Notes: generated by a model not told the origin, from the sequence alone. Counted from the first letter of the stretch, positions 27,476-39,141 are shown. The stretch: DNA of 39,548 nucleotides from Parachlorella kessleri (GCA_001598975.1 BBXU01000905.1:1-39548); one strand, 5' to 3'. Translations and numbers: made by a program.

Positions 27476-29769
27476 CTAAGGCACAGCCTCGCCCCCTGCA
27501 GCAGCATCTATTGCCACCTCAACCGTAGCAGCCCCTCCTGCCGCGCCCACCGCACTTCTACATGCGGCACCCGCTGGGGTCCCCTGTGCCCCTCCTCCTG
27601 CTCCCCCCACTTCTTCAGGACCTGCTGAGGCGGCAGCTCCACCTCCTGCTGCTCCCCCCTTCCCTCCCGGGCCCAGCAGCGCTGTGAAGCGGTGCGCCAC
27701 CTCCCGCCAGTCCCCCTCTGGCGACCTGTACCGCTCTCTGAGCTCACACTGGCCGTCCCGCCGTACTGCCACCACTGTCTGGCTCCGTGTACCGCTGGTG
27801 CCCCAGGGAGTCACATATGGCTGCGACAAGCAAAGGGAGGCCTGGCGGGTTTAGGACTGGTGGATACTTCTAAGGTTCGAGCCACTAAGCAGACTTGCTG
27901 GGGGGGTCCACCACAACACCCCTCACACGCTGCCTACGAGGTACCATGTGTTTAAAATCCCCCCCATGGTCCGACGGCTCATGCAGCGCAGGCAGCAGAG
28001 AACATTCGAGCCGTTGATAACAACTGTCAGGCTAGCACTGGAAACAAGGACATCAACCACCCGTCAGACAACCCCAGCCTTCAAACACTTGCCGGCACGA
28101 AGACTCGGGCAGCTGGAAAGTCCAGCTCCGCAGCAAGGCCCCTCTTGCTGGGCAGCGCTTCAGGATCGTCCATGACGTTGCGGTCATCCGACATCACCCC
28201 AAAAATCTGCAGCCAGCAAAAGCACTGTCCTTACAAGGTGTAGTGATAGCGAGTAGACGCAATCGGTCGGCTATTGCAGTGCAGCAGGCATCTGCACCAA
28301 GCAATCCGTAAGAGCGGCACCCAATAGGCCTCTCCCTACCTCGTCCCATGGCAGCCGCCCCCCTTTGAAGCTTCCTCGGTCAACTAGCTGCTGCAGCGCA
28401 CGCTTTCCCGCCTCCACCTGCACACACCACCGGCTGGCCCTTTACAAACCGGCTGCTTGCTGCCACCAAGAAACGAAGTGGAAGCCTCTGCTAAACCCAT
28501 CAGGCGTGCAGCCAGGGCAGACCGTGCAGGCCGGGGGCGCTGCCGGGTGAGTCGCTGCACCCGCAACTTGAGGAGGGACACAGCCTGCAGAAATCACACA
28601 CGTACTCCCAGGTGCACAAGCTCATGCAACAGCCTACCAGATGCAGGAGGAGTAGCACCCCACCTTGGCCCAGCTCTGGTCCAGCCTGCCATTGCTAAGC
28701 CCATGAAGGCCAGGAGCGACGAGCTGGGCCCCAGGGCTCTCACACCGGTTGCTGTAGTAGCCCGCCTGCCCACTCTGCAGGTCGGCCACTAGCAGGTTGA
28801 ACCCAGGGTAACGCTGCACACAGGCAGGGCACGGGAGCATTGCACAGGGGGTTGCGGGGTTTGACGGCTATTTGGCCATCTGCATGTTGCTGGTGAAGCA
28901 CATAAAGCACCAAGGCGGGCTCCTTCCTCTCCATCACCGGGTGCACAAGCCAACAAAGCACACGCCACCTCCCGCGCAGGGCGCAGCAGGGTGGAAGCGT
29001 CTGAATGCGCTTGGGCAGCAGGTTAGCAACCCCAGCTAGATTAGTCTTGAACCAAGCAACATCTCACGTGTCCCTCAAGCTGGGACAGGTATTTTAACGG
29101 TCCAGCCGTGCCTTCGACAAAGTTCAATGGCAGCTCGCCCCGTGAGGGGCCGTCGGCCCGCACTCCAAGAGGACCTTTCTGCAAGCAGGAGCCCATGCAC
29201 CCAGGTTTACGCACGCCTTGCAATTTCAGTGAAGCTTGTCAGTCCTGGCAGCTAGATTACGTCTCTGGAAACTAAAGAACTCCACCAATCGAATGCAGCC
29301 ATATGGCGACCTGTAGATAAGCAAGTCTCCGCCCTGCTTTGCACCTCCAGTCTCAGCTACTCTTGCAGTACCCTGCACAAAAGTCTTGCTTCCTCACCTC
29401 CCAGTGGTTGGTTAGCCAAGCCACCCTGCCCCTGTCGCTGACACAGAGCCATGTCCCACCAGCCAGGGCGTCCCGGCCGCCAAGAATGTGCGGCTTGTCT
29501 GGCCACCAGTGCGCACTCTGGGTTGACCTGCAAAAATTTTAGGTGCAGTTGCTGCAACTGACTTGCCTTTTGTGAGGGTCAGGGGGTATCCGTCACAGGT
29601 AGAAGCAGAGCGACTTGGCCATGCCTTAAGGACTGATAGCAGCCACCCTGGTGCACACTTCGAAGACTATGAGGCTTGTCACTCACCGCTCATAGGCCTC
29701 GTCTCGGTTGAACGCTAACACAAGCGGAAAGTCATCCAGGCAGTTCACCAGGAAGAAGGTGACACACAT
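27476..29769 (-). CDS. TANGO2: TANGO2 (NRDE/DUF833 family) homologue
   Basis: TANGO2 proteins act in ER-Golgi organisation and in lipid or heme/CoA metabolism; the exact biochemistry is debated. Seven exons: 29769-29687, 29527-29398, 29178-29068, 28813-28664, 28417-28340, 28206-28093 and 27820-27476, all in phase, giving 336 residues. It starts MCVTFFLVN with the conserved Cys2, and the NRDE motif is at residues 21-24 in LAFNRDEAYER. Then PHILGGRDALAGGTWLCVSD and GRVAWLTNHWE, RGELPLNFVEG, YPGFNLLVADLQSGQ, IFGVMSDDRNVMDDPEALP, and the C-terminal signature WGTSGTRSQTVVAVRRDGQ with WREVAHRFTALL. The last 65 residues or so are a Gly/Ala-rich tail beyond the normal family end. Intron 6 is a GC-AG intron (CCG|GCAAGT at 28092); reading on without it meets an early stop. 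Family assignment is firm. Confidence 0.92.
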
Positions 29770-29856
29770 GACAGAGTCTCGTTTGGTGCCATAACAGACG
29801 CTTACGGGAAGAGCGTTGGATGTTTGCATGTTTCGGGTTTCGTTTATGCAAAGCTG

Positions 29857-29901
29857 CCACGTCAATGGCGCTACGTCGACGGCGCCAAGTAAAATGGCGC
29901 C
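29857..29901 (-). promoter_or_regulatory. TANGO2 upstream element: TGACGTGG box and three GGCGC(C/T) boxes
   Basis: About 90-130 bases upstream of the TANGO2 ATG the minus strand has TGACGTGG (29864-29857), the core bound by XBP1/ATF6-type bZIP factors and a plant G/C-box hybrid. Three GGCGCT/GGCGCC hexamers lie at 29867-29872, 29881-29886 and 29896-29901; the last two resemble E2F sites. Motif matches only. Confidence 0.3.
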
Positions 29902-30098
29902 TTATCAGAACATAATCTTAGACAAGGACTGCCCGACTGCAGTACAGTATACATATCAATGCCAGAGGCTGTAAGACCTTCAAAAGCGTTAGAGAGCCGT
30001 CATGTTACAGCCCCGCACATCAGCCCAAGCCACCGCACCCCGGAGAAAACTTGTAGTCAAGCCAGCAAGGATAATGTCACGCTCGCTAGCCCACTGAC

Positions 30099-30103
30099 TT
30101 ACA
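30099..30103 (-). terminator. TGTAA polyadenylation signal candidate for UFC1
   Basis: TGTAA on the minus strand about 195 bases after the UFC1 stop; a second copy is at 30005-30009. Both lie before the TANGO2 promoter region. Confidence 0.4.
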
Positions 30104-30298
30104 GACTGGCTAGATTGCTGCAGCGCTTTATGCTAGCAGTGCACAAACACGACGCCTCCACTACCCACTGTGTCTGGCCTACACCGCACACACGACAGCA
30201 GCAGGGGCAGCGGTGCGCAGCTGGAACACAATTGCACACTCCTCGACTAGGCCGGCTTGCAGCATGTCTCCCAAGCATGGGACCTGGATTTCAGCTTG

Positions 30299-31440
30299 TC
30301 AAGACTTGGGCTTCACTGCCCCCGACTCTACAAGGTAGGGCACCTCAGCCGCAAGCCAGGGTGCCAGGCCCAAGCACAATGCGTGCGCTACACCGAAGTG
30401 CGGGCTGCATAGGAGCAGAAGCCGCTTTAGTCCGCCAGGTTTGCGCTATCCCTTCACAGCATGCCTTCCAAGTATGTGTGATATCACGCACACTCCCAAT
30501 TTGCACAGTAAGGGAAAGTTGTGAAGGCATTCAGCCGCTGCCAGGCACCTAGTCACCTCACCTGTTCTTGGCCCACAACGGCTTGAAATGTATTGTCAAG
30601 CAGATCTTGCCGCCGCGGTACATCTTGGCAGTCTTGCCCTCTAGCTCTGGGATCTCTATCTCTGGCGCAGTGGCGGGGTAGGTGGCGGGGATGTCAAACT
30701 GCAGCACCGCGACTGAACCCTTGGCAAGGTCAACCCTGTGGCTGGCTGTGGCTGAGGTGCACGGGGCACACGCTGCACGAGGTGAAATAAGGACCGCTCA
30801 AGCATCGGTAGGCTGCCTGTTGCTCCTCCCTGGACTTCTTCCCAAGCCGGCAGTACACCCCATGGCTACATACACGCTGGTACATGGAGACAGGCCAGGT
30901 TTAAACATGCTCACTGCCTGGTGTTGAGGCAATACCAGCACACCTGGAAGTCAAACTCGTACTTGATGTACTCATGGATATACCAGCACTTGCCCTCCCA
31001 GTGTGTGCCATCCTTGTTGGGCTTTATTGTGAACCAGTCCATGTCCGTGGCTTTGTTGATTTCTGCATGTACCAGGGTTGTCCAGGGCGTCAATAGGCGG
31101 CAGCTTCGCAAACATCACGCAGGAAGGGAATGTTTGCAGCTCACCTATGTATTTGATCAAGGCTTGCAGCTCCTGCACGAAGCGCAGCTTGGGGGTTGGC
31201 CCTATTAGAGGTAGCGCTATAAGCGAAGAAGGCAGATAGTACTTTGGCCAGAGGTTCCCCAGAAATCCCGACCGGTGCCCTAGCCAGCCTGGCTTAATCC
31301 CTGTCGCTGCAGCCATCAGCACTGATCACCTCCTTGAGCCGCTTTTGCCAGTCCTCTTTCTCCCTAGGGCCCGCTTTGACTGTGAGGAGCGGTATTTTCT
31401 GCACTGTCGCCCGTGTGTTGGGATCCCAGCTCTCAGCCAT
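30299..31440 (-). CDS. UFC1: Ubiquitin-fold modifier-conjugating enzyme 1 (UFC1, UFM1 E2)
   Basis: E2 enzyme of the UFMylation pathway: it takes activated UFM1 from UBA5 and passes it, with the ER-bound UFL1 ligase, to targets such as ribosomes at the ER. Five exons: 31440-31330, 31172-31145, 31062-30944, 30698-30562 and 30404-30299, phase-consistent, giving 166 residues, the standard UFC1 size. It starts [20 protein letters not shown] and continues [50 protein letters not shown], then [18 protein letters not shown] with the catalytic Cys at residue 119, and [20 protein letters not shown]. Exon 2 is only 28 bases. It lies upstream of TANGO2 on the same strand, with about 530 bases between the UFC1 stop and the TANGO2 ATG, and is divergent to the sugar transporter. 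Confidence 0.97.
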
Positions 31441-31792
31441 GACGCCCGGCGATGGTTGAGAAGTGTTAGAGAGAGTGGTATTGCCCTGTTTGTTGACAAA
31501 ACCAGGGCAACTCGCAGCAACGCTTGCAGCAGTACGGCCGGACTGTCAAAAAAGGAAGGCAGCTACCCGAAATGGATTCAATTTATATGTTCCAAAGTTT
31601 AAAGCTAGTGCTCAGGAACTCCAGGGAGGGAGGCAGCTGACAGAAGGAGCTCCTAGGAGGCGCCATGGCTATGCTGGGTGTCCAGCTGGCAGCATGCAGT
31701 GCCATTTTCTCCGTGAGGGCCATGGCCGGCCATGCCAATGTGTCTCAAGTTGCAGCTCCAGTAAGCCTAGCTGTTGATGCTCTGCTAGTACC
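31441..31792. promoter_or_regulatory. Shared 5' region between UFC1 (-) and the sugar transporter (+)
   Basis: 352 bases lie between divergent start codons. An upstream plus-strand ATG frame (31665-31760, 32 codons, ending at a GTAAGC) cannot be spliced in phase to the transporter and may be a 5' leader or upstream ORF. No clear TATA box. Confidence 0.4.
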
Positions 31793-34700
31793 ATGGGAGC
31801 CCGCTACCCCATCTTGTTGTGGGTAGCCACCTTCTTCAGCTTGCTCGGTGCAGTCCAGTTCGGTGAGCACGGCACACTTCCCTGACGTGATGAAGCTAAG
31901 CAACCAGCGATCAGCGACGACAAGGTCGTGATCATGGCTGCCTGGATGTTGGCTGCAGGATACCATGTCGGTGTGCTCAACACATGCTTGTCTTTTGTGT
32001 CGGACGACCTGGGAGTCAAGGGGGCAAACATAGAGGCTGTGGTGGTTTCTGCGCTCCTAGTCGGGGCTGCCGTGGGCTCTCTGTTGGCAGGAGGCCTTGC
32101 CGACCGCCTGGGCCCGAAGACTGCTTCTGTCGTCAACACGCTGCCTCTGTTCCTGGGCATCAACATCTGCGCAGCTGCGGAACACCTGTGGCCTATGTTG
32201 CTGGGTAAAAGCATGCGAGTTTGAGAGGCCTTGGTCTTCAACCCGGCTCGCTTGAACAGCTGCAAGCTGGGGCGTATTTACATACCTGTGTGGAAGTGAG
32301 GAGCTTACTCAGACTGTTGGCGCTTACCCCTTCAGGGCGCTTCATCTCTGGGCTGGGCGCCGGAGCAGCCAGCGTGTATGTCCCGCGCTATCTGTCTGAA
32401 ATAGCACCTGCCGAGATCCGGGGGGCCCTGGGGACAATGAATCAGGTGTGGCGGATGTACACAATGCCAGACATAACATACTCATTTCCCTTACTATCCT
32501 CTTGCATGCACCATGGCTCAAGCCCACCATGGCTCACTGGAGACCTTGAGTGACCTCTTTCCGTATGGCCCACAGGGGAGGTCTTAAACACGATACAACA
32601 GTGTGTCGAAATGCCAGCATCAAATGGCAAAGCAGGCACTGTACTGGCTTTCAACTTGCTGGCCGACTGGATTGCAGGTCTGCATCAACCTGGGCATCGT
32701 ATGTGCTTATGCCATTGGCTACCCCTACGAAGGCGGTGATGCCTCCATTGATCTCTTCGGTCGCGATGTGCCCTGGTGGCGCGTCATGTTTGCGGCTGCG
32801 CTGGGGCCCTGCCTGCTTCAAGTGAGTTTTTGAGCAGCGGCCCTGCATGTACCTCACACACATGCTGTGCAGGGCGGCATGGGGGTTGGGATACTGCACT
32901 GCAACTGGTTGCCCACGTAGCGGACATACCACTATTTGTGTCCTCAATGCCTTGCCAGCAGTCCACCAGTCCTGGATGTATCGGCGGATGCCCCAGCTGG
33001 TCGTGCAGTCCTCGGTAGCGCAACCTGCTGCATTCCTCACGAGCTTAGCCGCAGCGCTTGCTTGCCTGTGCTGCCAAGTTGAGGCCTGAGAGCTTCACAC
33101 AACATGTCGTCTCATGTGCAGGCGGTCGGCATGTCACTTTGTCCGGAGAGCCCCGTGTGGCACAGCTGGCAAGGCCGCCACCAGCTCGCTGCCGCCAGCT
33201 ACCTCAAGCTGCATGGGACAGACAGCCCTGGGGCCGTGGGTCAGGGACCGGCGCCTGTCGCTGTAGATGCTGAGGAGCCACTGTTGGCTGGCAGTGTCGA
33301 GGTCAGTAGCCCTGCACGATGTTGGTACCGCAACTGACTGCACTGTGGTGCTGGGAGATGTGGAAAGGTTCCACATGTGTGGACCGCTGTGAGGGGCCTC
33401 AGAACGGAGGTATGTGTGTCACCTCCAGTTTGCGTGCCTTGCCGGTGAAGCCATCGCACCACCCTTCACGGCTTTGCGACAACCATGCACTCCAACAGCC
33501 ACCGCCGCTGGACCCTGCACTGTGGCGCTGAAAGGGCAACTCTTGAGTAAATCCTGCAGCATCCCCACCCCCTCCCTGTACTACAGGGCACAGAAGCCGG
33601 TGCCGCAGCTGGGAGCCAGCTTGGATGGGGCGCCCTGCTAGCACCCAAATACCGCCGAGTCATGATCCTGGCAGCAGGCCTGCCGCTGTTCCAGCAGCTG
33701 TCAGGCATCAACACAGTCATCTTCTACTCATCAGAGGTCCGGCTCTGGCTCTGGTGTCCCTGGAATGCATGAGCCTTCATCGAGTGTCTGTAGGGCAGAG
33801 AGAAACATTTACAGTGGACTTGTGGAGCACCCATCAGTCTGAACCACTGGGAATAGGTTGTGCACATTTGCACTGGACATTGTATCTGGGAAAATTCTGC
33901 TGGAAGTGGGCGCACGAGCATGGCCATAACCATCTTGCTGCAGGTTTTCAAGCAGGCAGGTTTGTCTAGCCCCATCTTGGGTAGCATCCTCATGGGCTTG
34001 GTCAACCTGGGGATGACTCTGGTCACAGCACTGCTGATGGACCGAGCCGGACGCAAGCCGCTGCTGACCAGCAGCCATGCGGGGATGGCGGCATGCCTGG
34101 GGATCATGGCAGCATTCATGTGGCTGCCCAGTGAGTATCCATTGATTGAAGAATAGTGCGCGCCTTTCTACGACTTCTCAACCAGAGCTGTGGGCAGTGC
34201 CTTCCCGCTGCTGCCAGTTTGATGTTGCAAGATTCTCAACCAGACAGCTTGCGGTCCGTCTCCCCTTGTCTACCCGACTGCCCTTGCTGGTGTCTAAGGT
34301 GCAACCTTCGGACACGGGGTTGTACGGCCCACCTGCCGCCCCTTACCTCCCTCCCTGCTGCTGCCCGCCTGTGCCCCTGCAGCTCCCCACTCCCTAGAAG
34401 GAACTGTCACACTGGCTTCCATCCTGGCCTATGTTCTTTTCTTTGCTTTGGGGTCTGGCCCCATCCCCTGGGTGTACCTGCCTGAGATACTGCCGCTGGA
34501 GATCAAGGGAAATGCCCAGGTAGGCTGTTGCATGCATGCGGCAATGATCCCTGGGGTTGGCCACCTCTTGCTGAGCTCCCGGCTTGCCAACATGCCTCCG
34601 TCCCAGTTATTGGAGTTGTGATGCTCCATATTGAGGCTAGTTCTTCGTGCGTCCTCTCACTGCGCGTGTCGCCACTACGACACATGCTTATGCTGCTGCT

Positions 34701-35286
34701 GCTTATGCTGCTGCAAGCGAATCAATTGATTGACCTGACGCGCTGTGGCACTGTGCCTGCACTGCAGGCGCTGTGCACCTGCCTCAACTGGGTGAGCAAC
34801 CTGGTGGTGGGGCTGTCCTTCCCGGCCATGCTGCATGCCCTCAACATAGCCGGCAGCTACGCTGTGTATGCGGTGAGTACCACATGTTCACTATCAACTA
34901 CAGGCAGGTGCCACAAGGAGAGATGTACCAGATGCACAGTTTGCCTGCATGCTGCAGCACTCTTGCTGAGGATATGTGGGGTGGAACGCTGGACATGGGC
35001 ATGCACTTAGGTGCCACAGCATGTGCTGGTGATTTCGAAGCAGTGTTGGGTGTTCCAGCTTGTGCTGGTGGTTGTGAAGCAGGCATGCCGTCTCTCTGTG
35101 TTGGCCAGGATCTAGTCAGTACTATTCTTGCCCAGGAGGCACAGCCAACAGGCTTTGCTGTCCATGTCCGCGCAGGTCTTCAACATTGCTGCTGCCGTGT
35201 TCATGGCGCGGTGGATGGTTGAAACCAAGCGGCAGTCTTTGTTTGAAATCCGAGCCATGTTGGTGGTACCCGACACCGGGAGCTGA
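31793..35286 (+). CDS. MFS sugar transporter, plastidic glucose transporter (pGlcT)-like
   Basis: Twelve-helix sugar porter, probably moving hexose with or without H+. Ten exons: 31793-31862, 31959-32204, 32336-32445, 32678-32821, 33122-33301, 33587-33736, 33944-34130, 34383-34519, 34768-34872 and 35176-35286, all in phase, giving 479 residues. Sugar-porter motifs in order: [11 protein letters not shown] in helix 1, [10 protein letters not shown] (loop 2-3), [65 protein letters not shown] (loop 8-9), [16 protein letters not shown] and [11 protein letters not shown] at the C-terminus. The closest plant class I know is pGlcT, but here the ATG at 31793 opens almost directly into helix 1, leaving no transit peptide. 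Either an upstream exon is missed or the protein sits in another membrane. Loop 6-7 is enlarged and Gly/Ala-rich. Confidence 0.92.
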
Positions 35287-36061
35287 CTTGGAGCTGCAAG
35301 AATTTGACTCTGGGAGCAAGGTGTTCCTGGTTCACAAGTTGCCTTACCATTCTTGGCACCCACCAATCCCACCACCCAAACAGCAAGCTATATAGCTGTG
35401 CATGAATCTCATGCTTACGCAAACTGTTATCTGCGTTGAGTTTGCCCCAAGCAGGATGGGCCTGACAGGGCGTATTGGTTGTGATTTGCAGCAGCTTCAG
35501 CAAGCATTGCTCATGTTAACCTGGAAGGTCTTCTTCCCTTGTATGGGGCTCAGAGCTCAAGAGTAGGGTGACAGGAGCGACTCCATGCTACATACTGTCC
35601 TTCAAACTTGGCACCAGCTTACACTTCCGCCTGGCAAGTAATTGCCACAAGGGTGCAAAGGCCAGCACCATCAGACACACGAAGGCAACTACGGGCGTAG
35701 CGAGCGCCCTTCACGCAAATAACCAGCCTGCCGGCACTCAACAAAACACAACCCAAGTACACCCAATAGTTTGTGATCGGCTGTAACAGCAAAACTCTAG
35801 CCGTGGTTACTACACGCAGCCCCGTAAAACAACTCCTCAAATGGTCCTACTCTCCCAGTCCAGTCATTTAATCGAAGAGCGACAGCTTTCGATGCTCACA
35901 GCCACAGCGCCTGCTCCTCTACACAACAACCCTTGCATGCAAGGCAGCATCCGAGCCATCAGCATTTACCTCTATCTCCGACTAGTAAGGATCACACAAC
36001 CCTGACACCAGCCATCTTCCCATTACAAGTGGTGGACAGCTAAGCGCAGGCATCGTCCATA
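35287..36061. other. Intergenic region between convergent sugar-transporter and TPR genes
   Basis: 3' flanks only; no gene recognised. TGTAA at 35782-35786 is a possible end signal for the transporter. TTACA at 36023-36027 (TGTAA on the minus strand, 34 bases after the TPR stop) is a good candidate for the TPR gene. Confidence 0.55.
36023..36027 (-). terminator. TGTAA polyadenylation signal candidate for the TPR gene
   Basis: Minus-strand TGTAA 34 bases after the stop codon at 36062, a typical green-algal spacing. Confidence 0.5.
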
Positions 36062-39000
36062 TCACTTCCGCCTGCCACCAGCGCGGGTGGTAGAAGCCGC
36101 TGTTGTGCTGGTGCGCTTGCTGCTGCGGCCGCCAGCGGCTCCACCGCGTGCGCCGCCGCGGCCCCCACGACCCCTCTGCTGCTGGAAGCTCAGCCTTCCG
36201 TGCAGCGCTGCCCTCCGCGACTCCGCGGCACCCTCCTCATCACCCATCTGCATGGCACCCACGGGATGCTGGTCATTGAAGGAGATGAGACCAAGGCGGT
36301 TGCACGCAGGAGCACGCACATCATATAGTGGCCTCCACCATGCTTGGCAGCTCATGGGCTACTTAAGACCCCCCCTCCTCCCTTCCTGGGCCTCGCACAA
36401 ACCCAGACGTTCTAGCAGCTAGCATGCAGAGGCATAATGCATCGTGCAGTCCTTCGCACTCCCATGCCTTCCTTTTTGGGTGCTGGCAAAGAAGGTGCAA
36501 TGGAGGCACAAGCACCCACAGCCACACACTGCCCCGCAACTGAGCAATCAGGCTGGCAAAAATGACCTGCTGCTTGATGTCGGCCAGGAGCAGGTGGAAC
36601 TGCTCAAGCATGGGATGCCCCGCCGCAGAGCGCCCATCAGTCATCACTGACAGCAGAGTCTGCAGCATGTAACCCCACAGCGCACACCTGGCTCATAGGG
36701 CACTACAAAATGGGCAGGCCATGCAGTGGCGCCCAAGACATGTTGGGGTTGATGCTCAAGGCAACCCCAGCACACCCACGCAATCACCATCACCCCTTGA
36801 CTGCAGTCCTGCGGCATGCGCGCTGGGCCCCATGCTGTATGTGCCTGCCCACCACCCGCTATCGCTGACCTGGCAGAGGCCGCGCCTTCACTGCTGACCT
36901 GGGCACACCAGGACCTCCAAAACCCCGGGGGGCGATGCGAGGCCTGAAACTCCCTCACCTGGCAGTTGACCAACGCGCCGGTGGCATAGTCAAGCGCCTC
37001 CTCAAAGCGCCCCACTTGCTTCAGCAGCACAGCTGTTTCGCTGCACACAGCAGCCAGCCAGCCAGCCAGCCAGCCTCAGGGGTCATCACGCCCATACACT
37101 TGCTTGGGTGCCCTCCGACAGGCTCCACCGAACGATCCAACTCTCTGGTACAATTCGCAGGCACCATGCGTGCGGCGCCACACGCCAACAGCAAGTGCGT
37201 GTGACCTACCACCAAGACGGTACACATGACAGAACGATATGCCGCACCAGCAGCAGCCTTGCACTTTCGATATGGGGGAGTGACTCACTTTAGCAACGCC
37301 ACGCGCTCGCGCAGCATGTCGGGGTCATACACCTCAATGTGTTCATCCATCACACCCAGCACTTGCTCGTACAGCTCAATTGCCGCATCGGTCCTACCCT
37401 GGCGCCTGCGAGGGACCAATAGAAGCGCACACCAGTGGATGAATCCTCCGCATTGAAGGCCAACACATACAATAACGCCGATCAGCTGGTCATGCATATA
37501 CGCATGGCACAGGCGCTGCCCACATGGCTTAGCTTCCATGACGAGCAGAGCTCATGGGGTCACTGTGCCAATAGGCGCCGCAGCGGACACTCGACGTAGG
37601 GAGCCAACAGCTTCGCCGCTGACAAACTCAACAAAGCGCTGGGAATCTGACAGTGGGCAAGGCCTTACATGCACGACCACAAGCCAACCACGCCCGGTGA
37701 GAGGCCCTGCACCGCCCATGGCTGCACAGGCTGGCTGTATCTATCGCCCTCGCCTCTTTACCAGCTCCCTACACATGCACCCCTTGCTTATACTCACTTG
37801 TAGTGCTGAGCCATCGCGGAGAGCACATTGATCTCTGCCATGCTGTTCTCTCCGTAGCCGTCAACAGTGATCTGCTGCGCCCGCTTCAACAGCTCCTCAC
37901 CCTGCACAACGCAGGGAGCACAGCAACAGCATGCTGAGCTGGCGGCTGGGAGGTGAAGGGAATCTGGCGGCTAGCGCTCGCACCTTGGGGAGCCAGGCTG
38001 CACGCTATGGCTGCTATGCTTTGGTAGCAGGTGCCACGCACTCTCCGCGACCAATGCCAAGTCCCTGGCTAAGCCTGAGCGCATCATGCAATCCCAATGA
38101 ACTGCAGGCACAAGCAACCCTAGAGGTGGGCGAACGAGCACTTTCAACTGTTATGCCAGTACAAACCCATGAGCACAGAGCGCAGCGCGGCGCGGCGCTT
38201 CACGAACGGGCTTTATTGCCACGTCCACGCCTCCCCCACCTTCTCAAACTGTTGCTTGGTATCCAGCACCCCGGCAGCGTTGAGCAGGGAGCGCACGGCA
38301 AAGTGGCGCGCCATCTTCGAGCGGGGCATCTGCAGGCAAATGGTAGTCACATTTATGTCCAGAGTCCAATGATGTTGTGCAGTACCCGTTGTGCGGCACC
38401 CGAGTGCTACGCCCAGTCCCCTCCATTTTCAGTTCACGCTTGCCGAGGACATCATGCCTGGCAGGCACACGCCATGCTTGCGCCGCACAATGACCGCATC
38501 GGTTGCCTTCAGCCCGCCTGCAGCCGCCCTCCGCCTGGGATGTCAGCGCAGGCAGCGTGCAGTCCACCCGCTTGGCGCAGCTCACCCCACTGCAAGCCAA
38601 ACCACTCAGCGTGGCGCGCACCTCCCTAGTCTCCTCATGCTCATCTTCCTGCTCCTCGGCACCCCCCTCCCCGTCAGGCCCCGCCGCTGCTGCCTGCCCC
38701 TGCTCAGTCGTGGCGGAGGAAGTGGACGCTGCTGCGTCCTCCTTGCTCTCGCCGTTTGTCGCAGGCTTGTCATCTGCAGCAGCAGCAGCGGCAGCAGCAG
38801 TAGGCAACAGCAGCAGCGGCGGTGTCGAGAGTAGACCAAGTCATGTTGTTGAGCCGTCGCCTTGTGCAAGCGGATGTTGGGCGTGGGTCTAGCAGACTCC
38901 TTCAGAAAGCAGAACACCATGTTGCCCACCCAGGACCCTTACCTGGCCCTGCCCCTTAGACCCTGGCTTACGCCCTGAGACTTGCCAAGCAAAGAGCAGC

Positions 39001-39141
39001 GGACGTACCCGACAAGCACACACCTGCAAGGCCTGGAGCGGCCCCGGCCTTACCTTGTTGCTGCTTCTCCTCCTGCTCAAGCTCCTCTGCCTTGGCCAGC
39101 AGCTGGTCAGCGCCGCTCACCAGCAGGTCCATCGCCTCATC
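36062..39141 (-). CDS. TPR-repeat protein with Arg/Gly-rich C-terminus, 5' end not found
   Basis: I cannot name this protein. Eight phase-consistent exons: 39141-39054, 38773-38622, 38329-38240, 37901-37798, 37405-37289, 37040-36959, 36659-36567 and 36247-36062 (last acceptor could also be 36268), about 303 visible residues. Order: an acidic helix DQLLAKAEELEQEEKQQQ, a disordered acidic Ala/Glu linker, KMARHFAVRSLLNAAGVLDT, then helical repeats of TPR type (NVLSAMAQHYKRQGRTDAAI, ALYEQ-like ELYEQVLGVMD, ETAVLLKQVGRFEEALDYAT and LLLADIKQQ). The tail has RGRGGRGG, further Gly/Arg repeats and GGRRK, as in RNA- or ribosome-associated proteins. TPR repeats act as protein-binding scaffolds; an RNA-linked role is inference from the RGG tail. 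The first seen exon lacks a clear initiating Met, so a 5' exon probably lies in or beyond 39142-39548. Confidence 0.7.
37051..37074. repeat. (CAGC)6 tandem repeat in a TPR-gene intron
   Basis: Six copies of CAGC in the intron 37041-37288, close to the exon 6 acceptor. A shorter, imperfect array of the same type lies near 39199-39220. Confidence 0.9.

Noticed and set aside
29959..30552. 197-codon plus-strand ORF
   Set aside because: It overlaps the last UFC1 exons and the UFC1-TANGO2 spacer in antisense; no recognisable protein.
31665..31760. Upstream ATG exon for the sugar transporter
   Set aside because: No splice pair joins it in phase to the 31793 exon, and the only near acceptor would give a 28-base intron.
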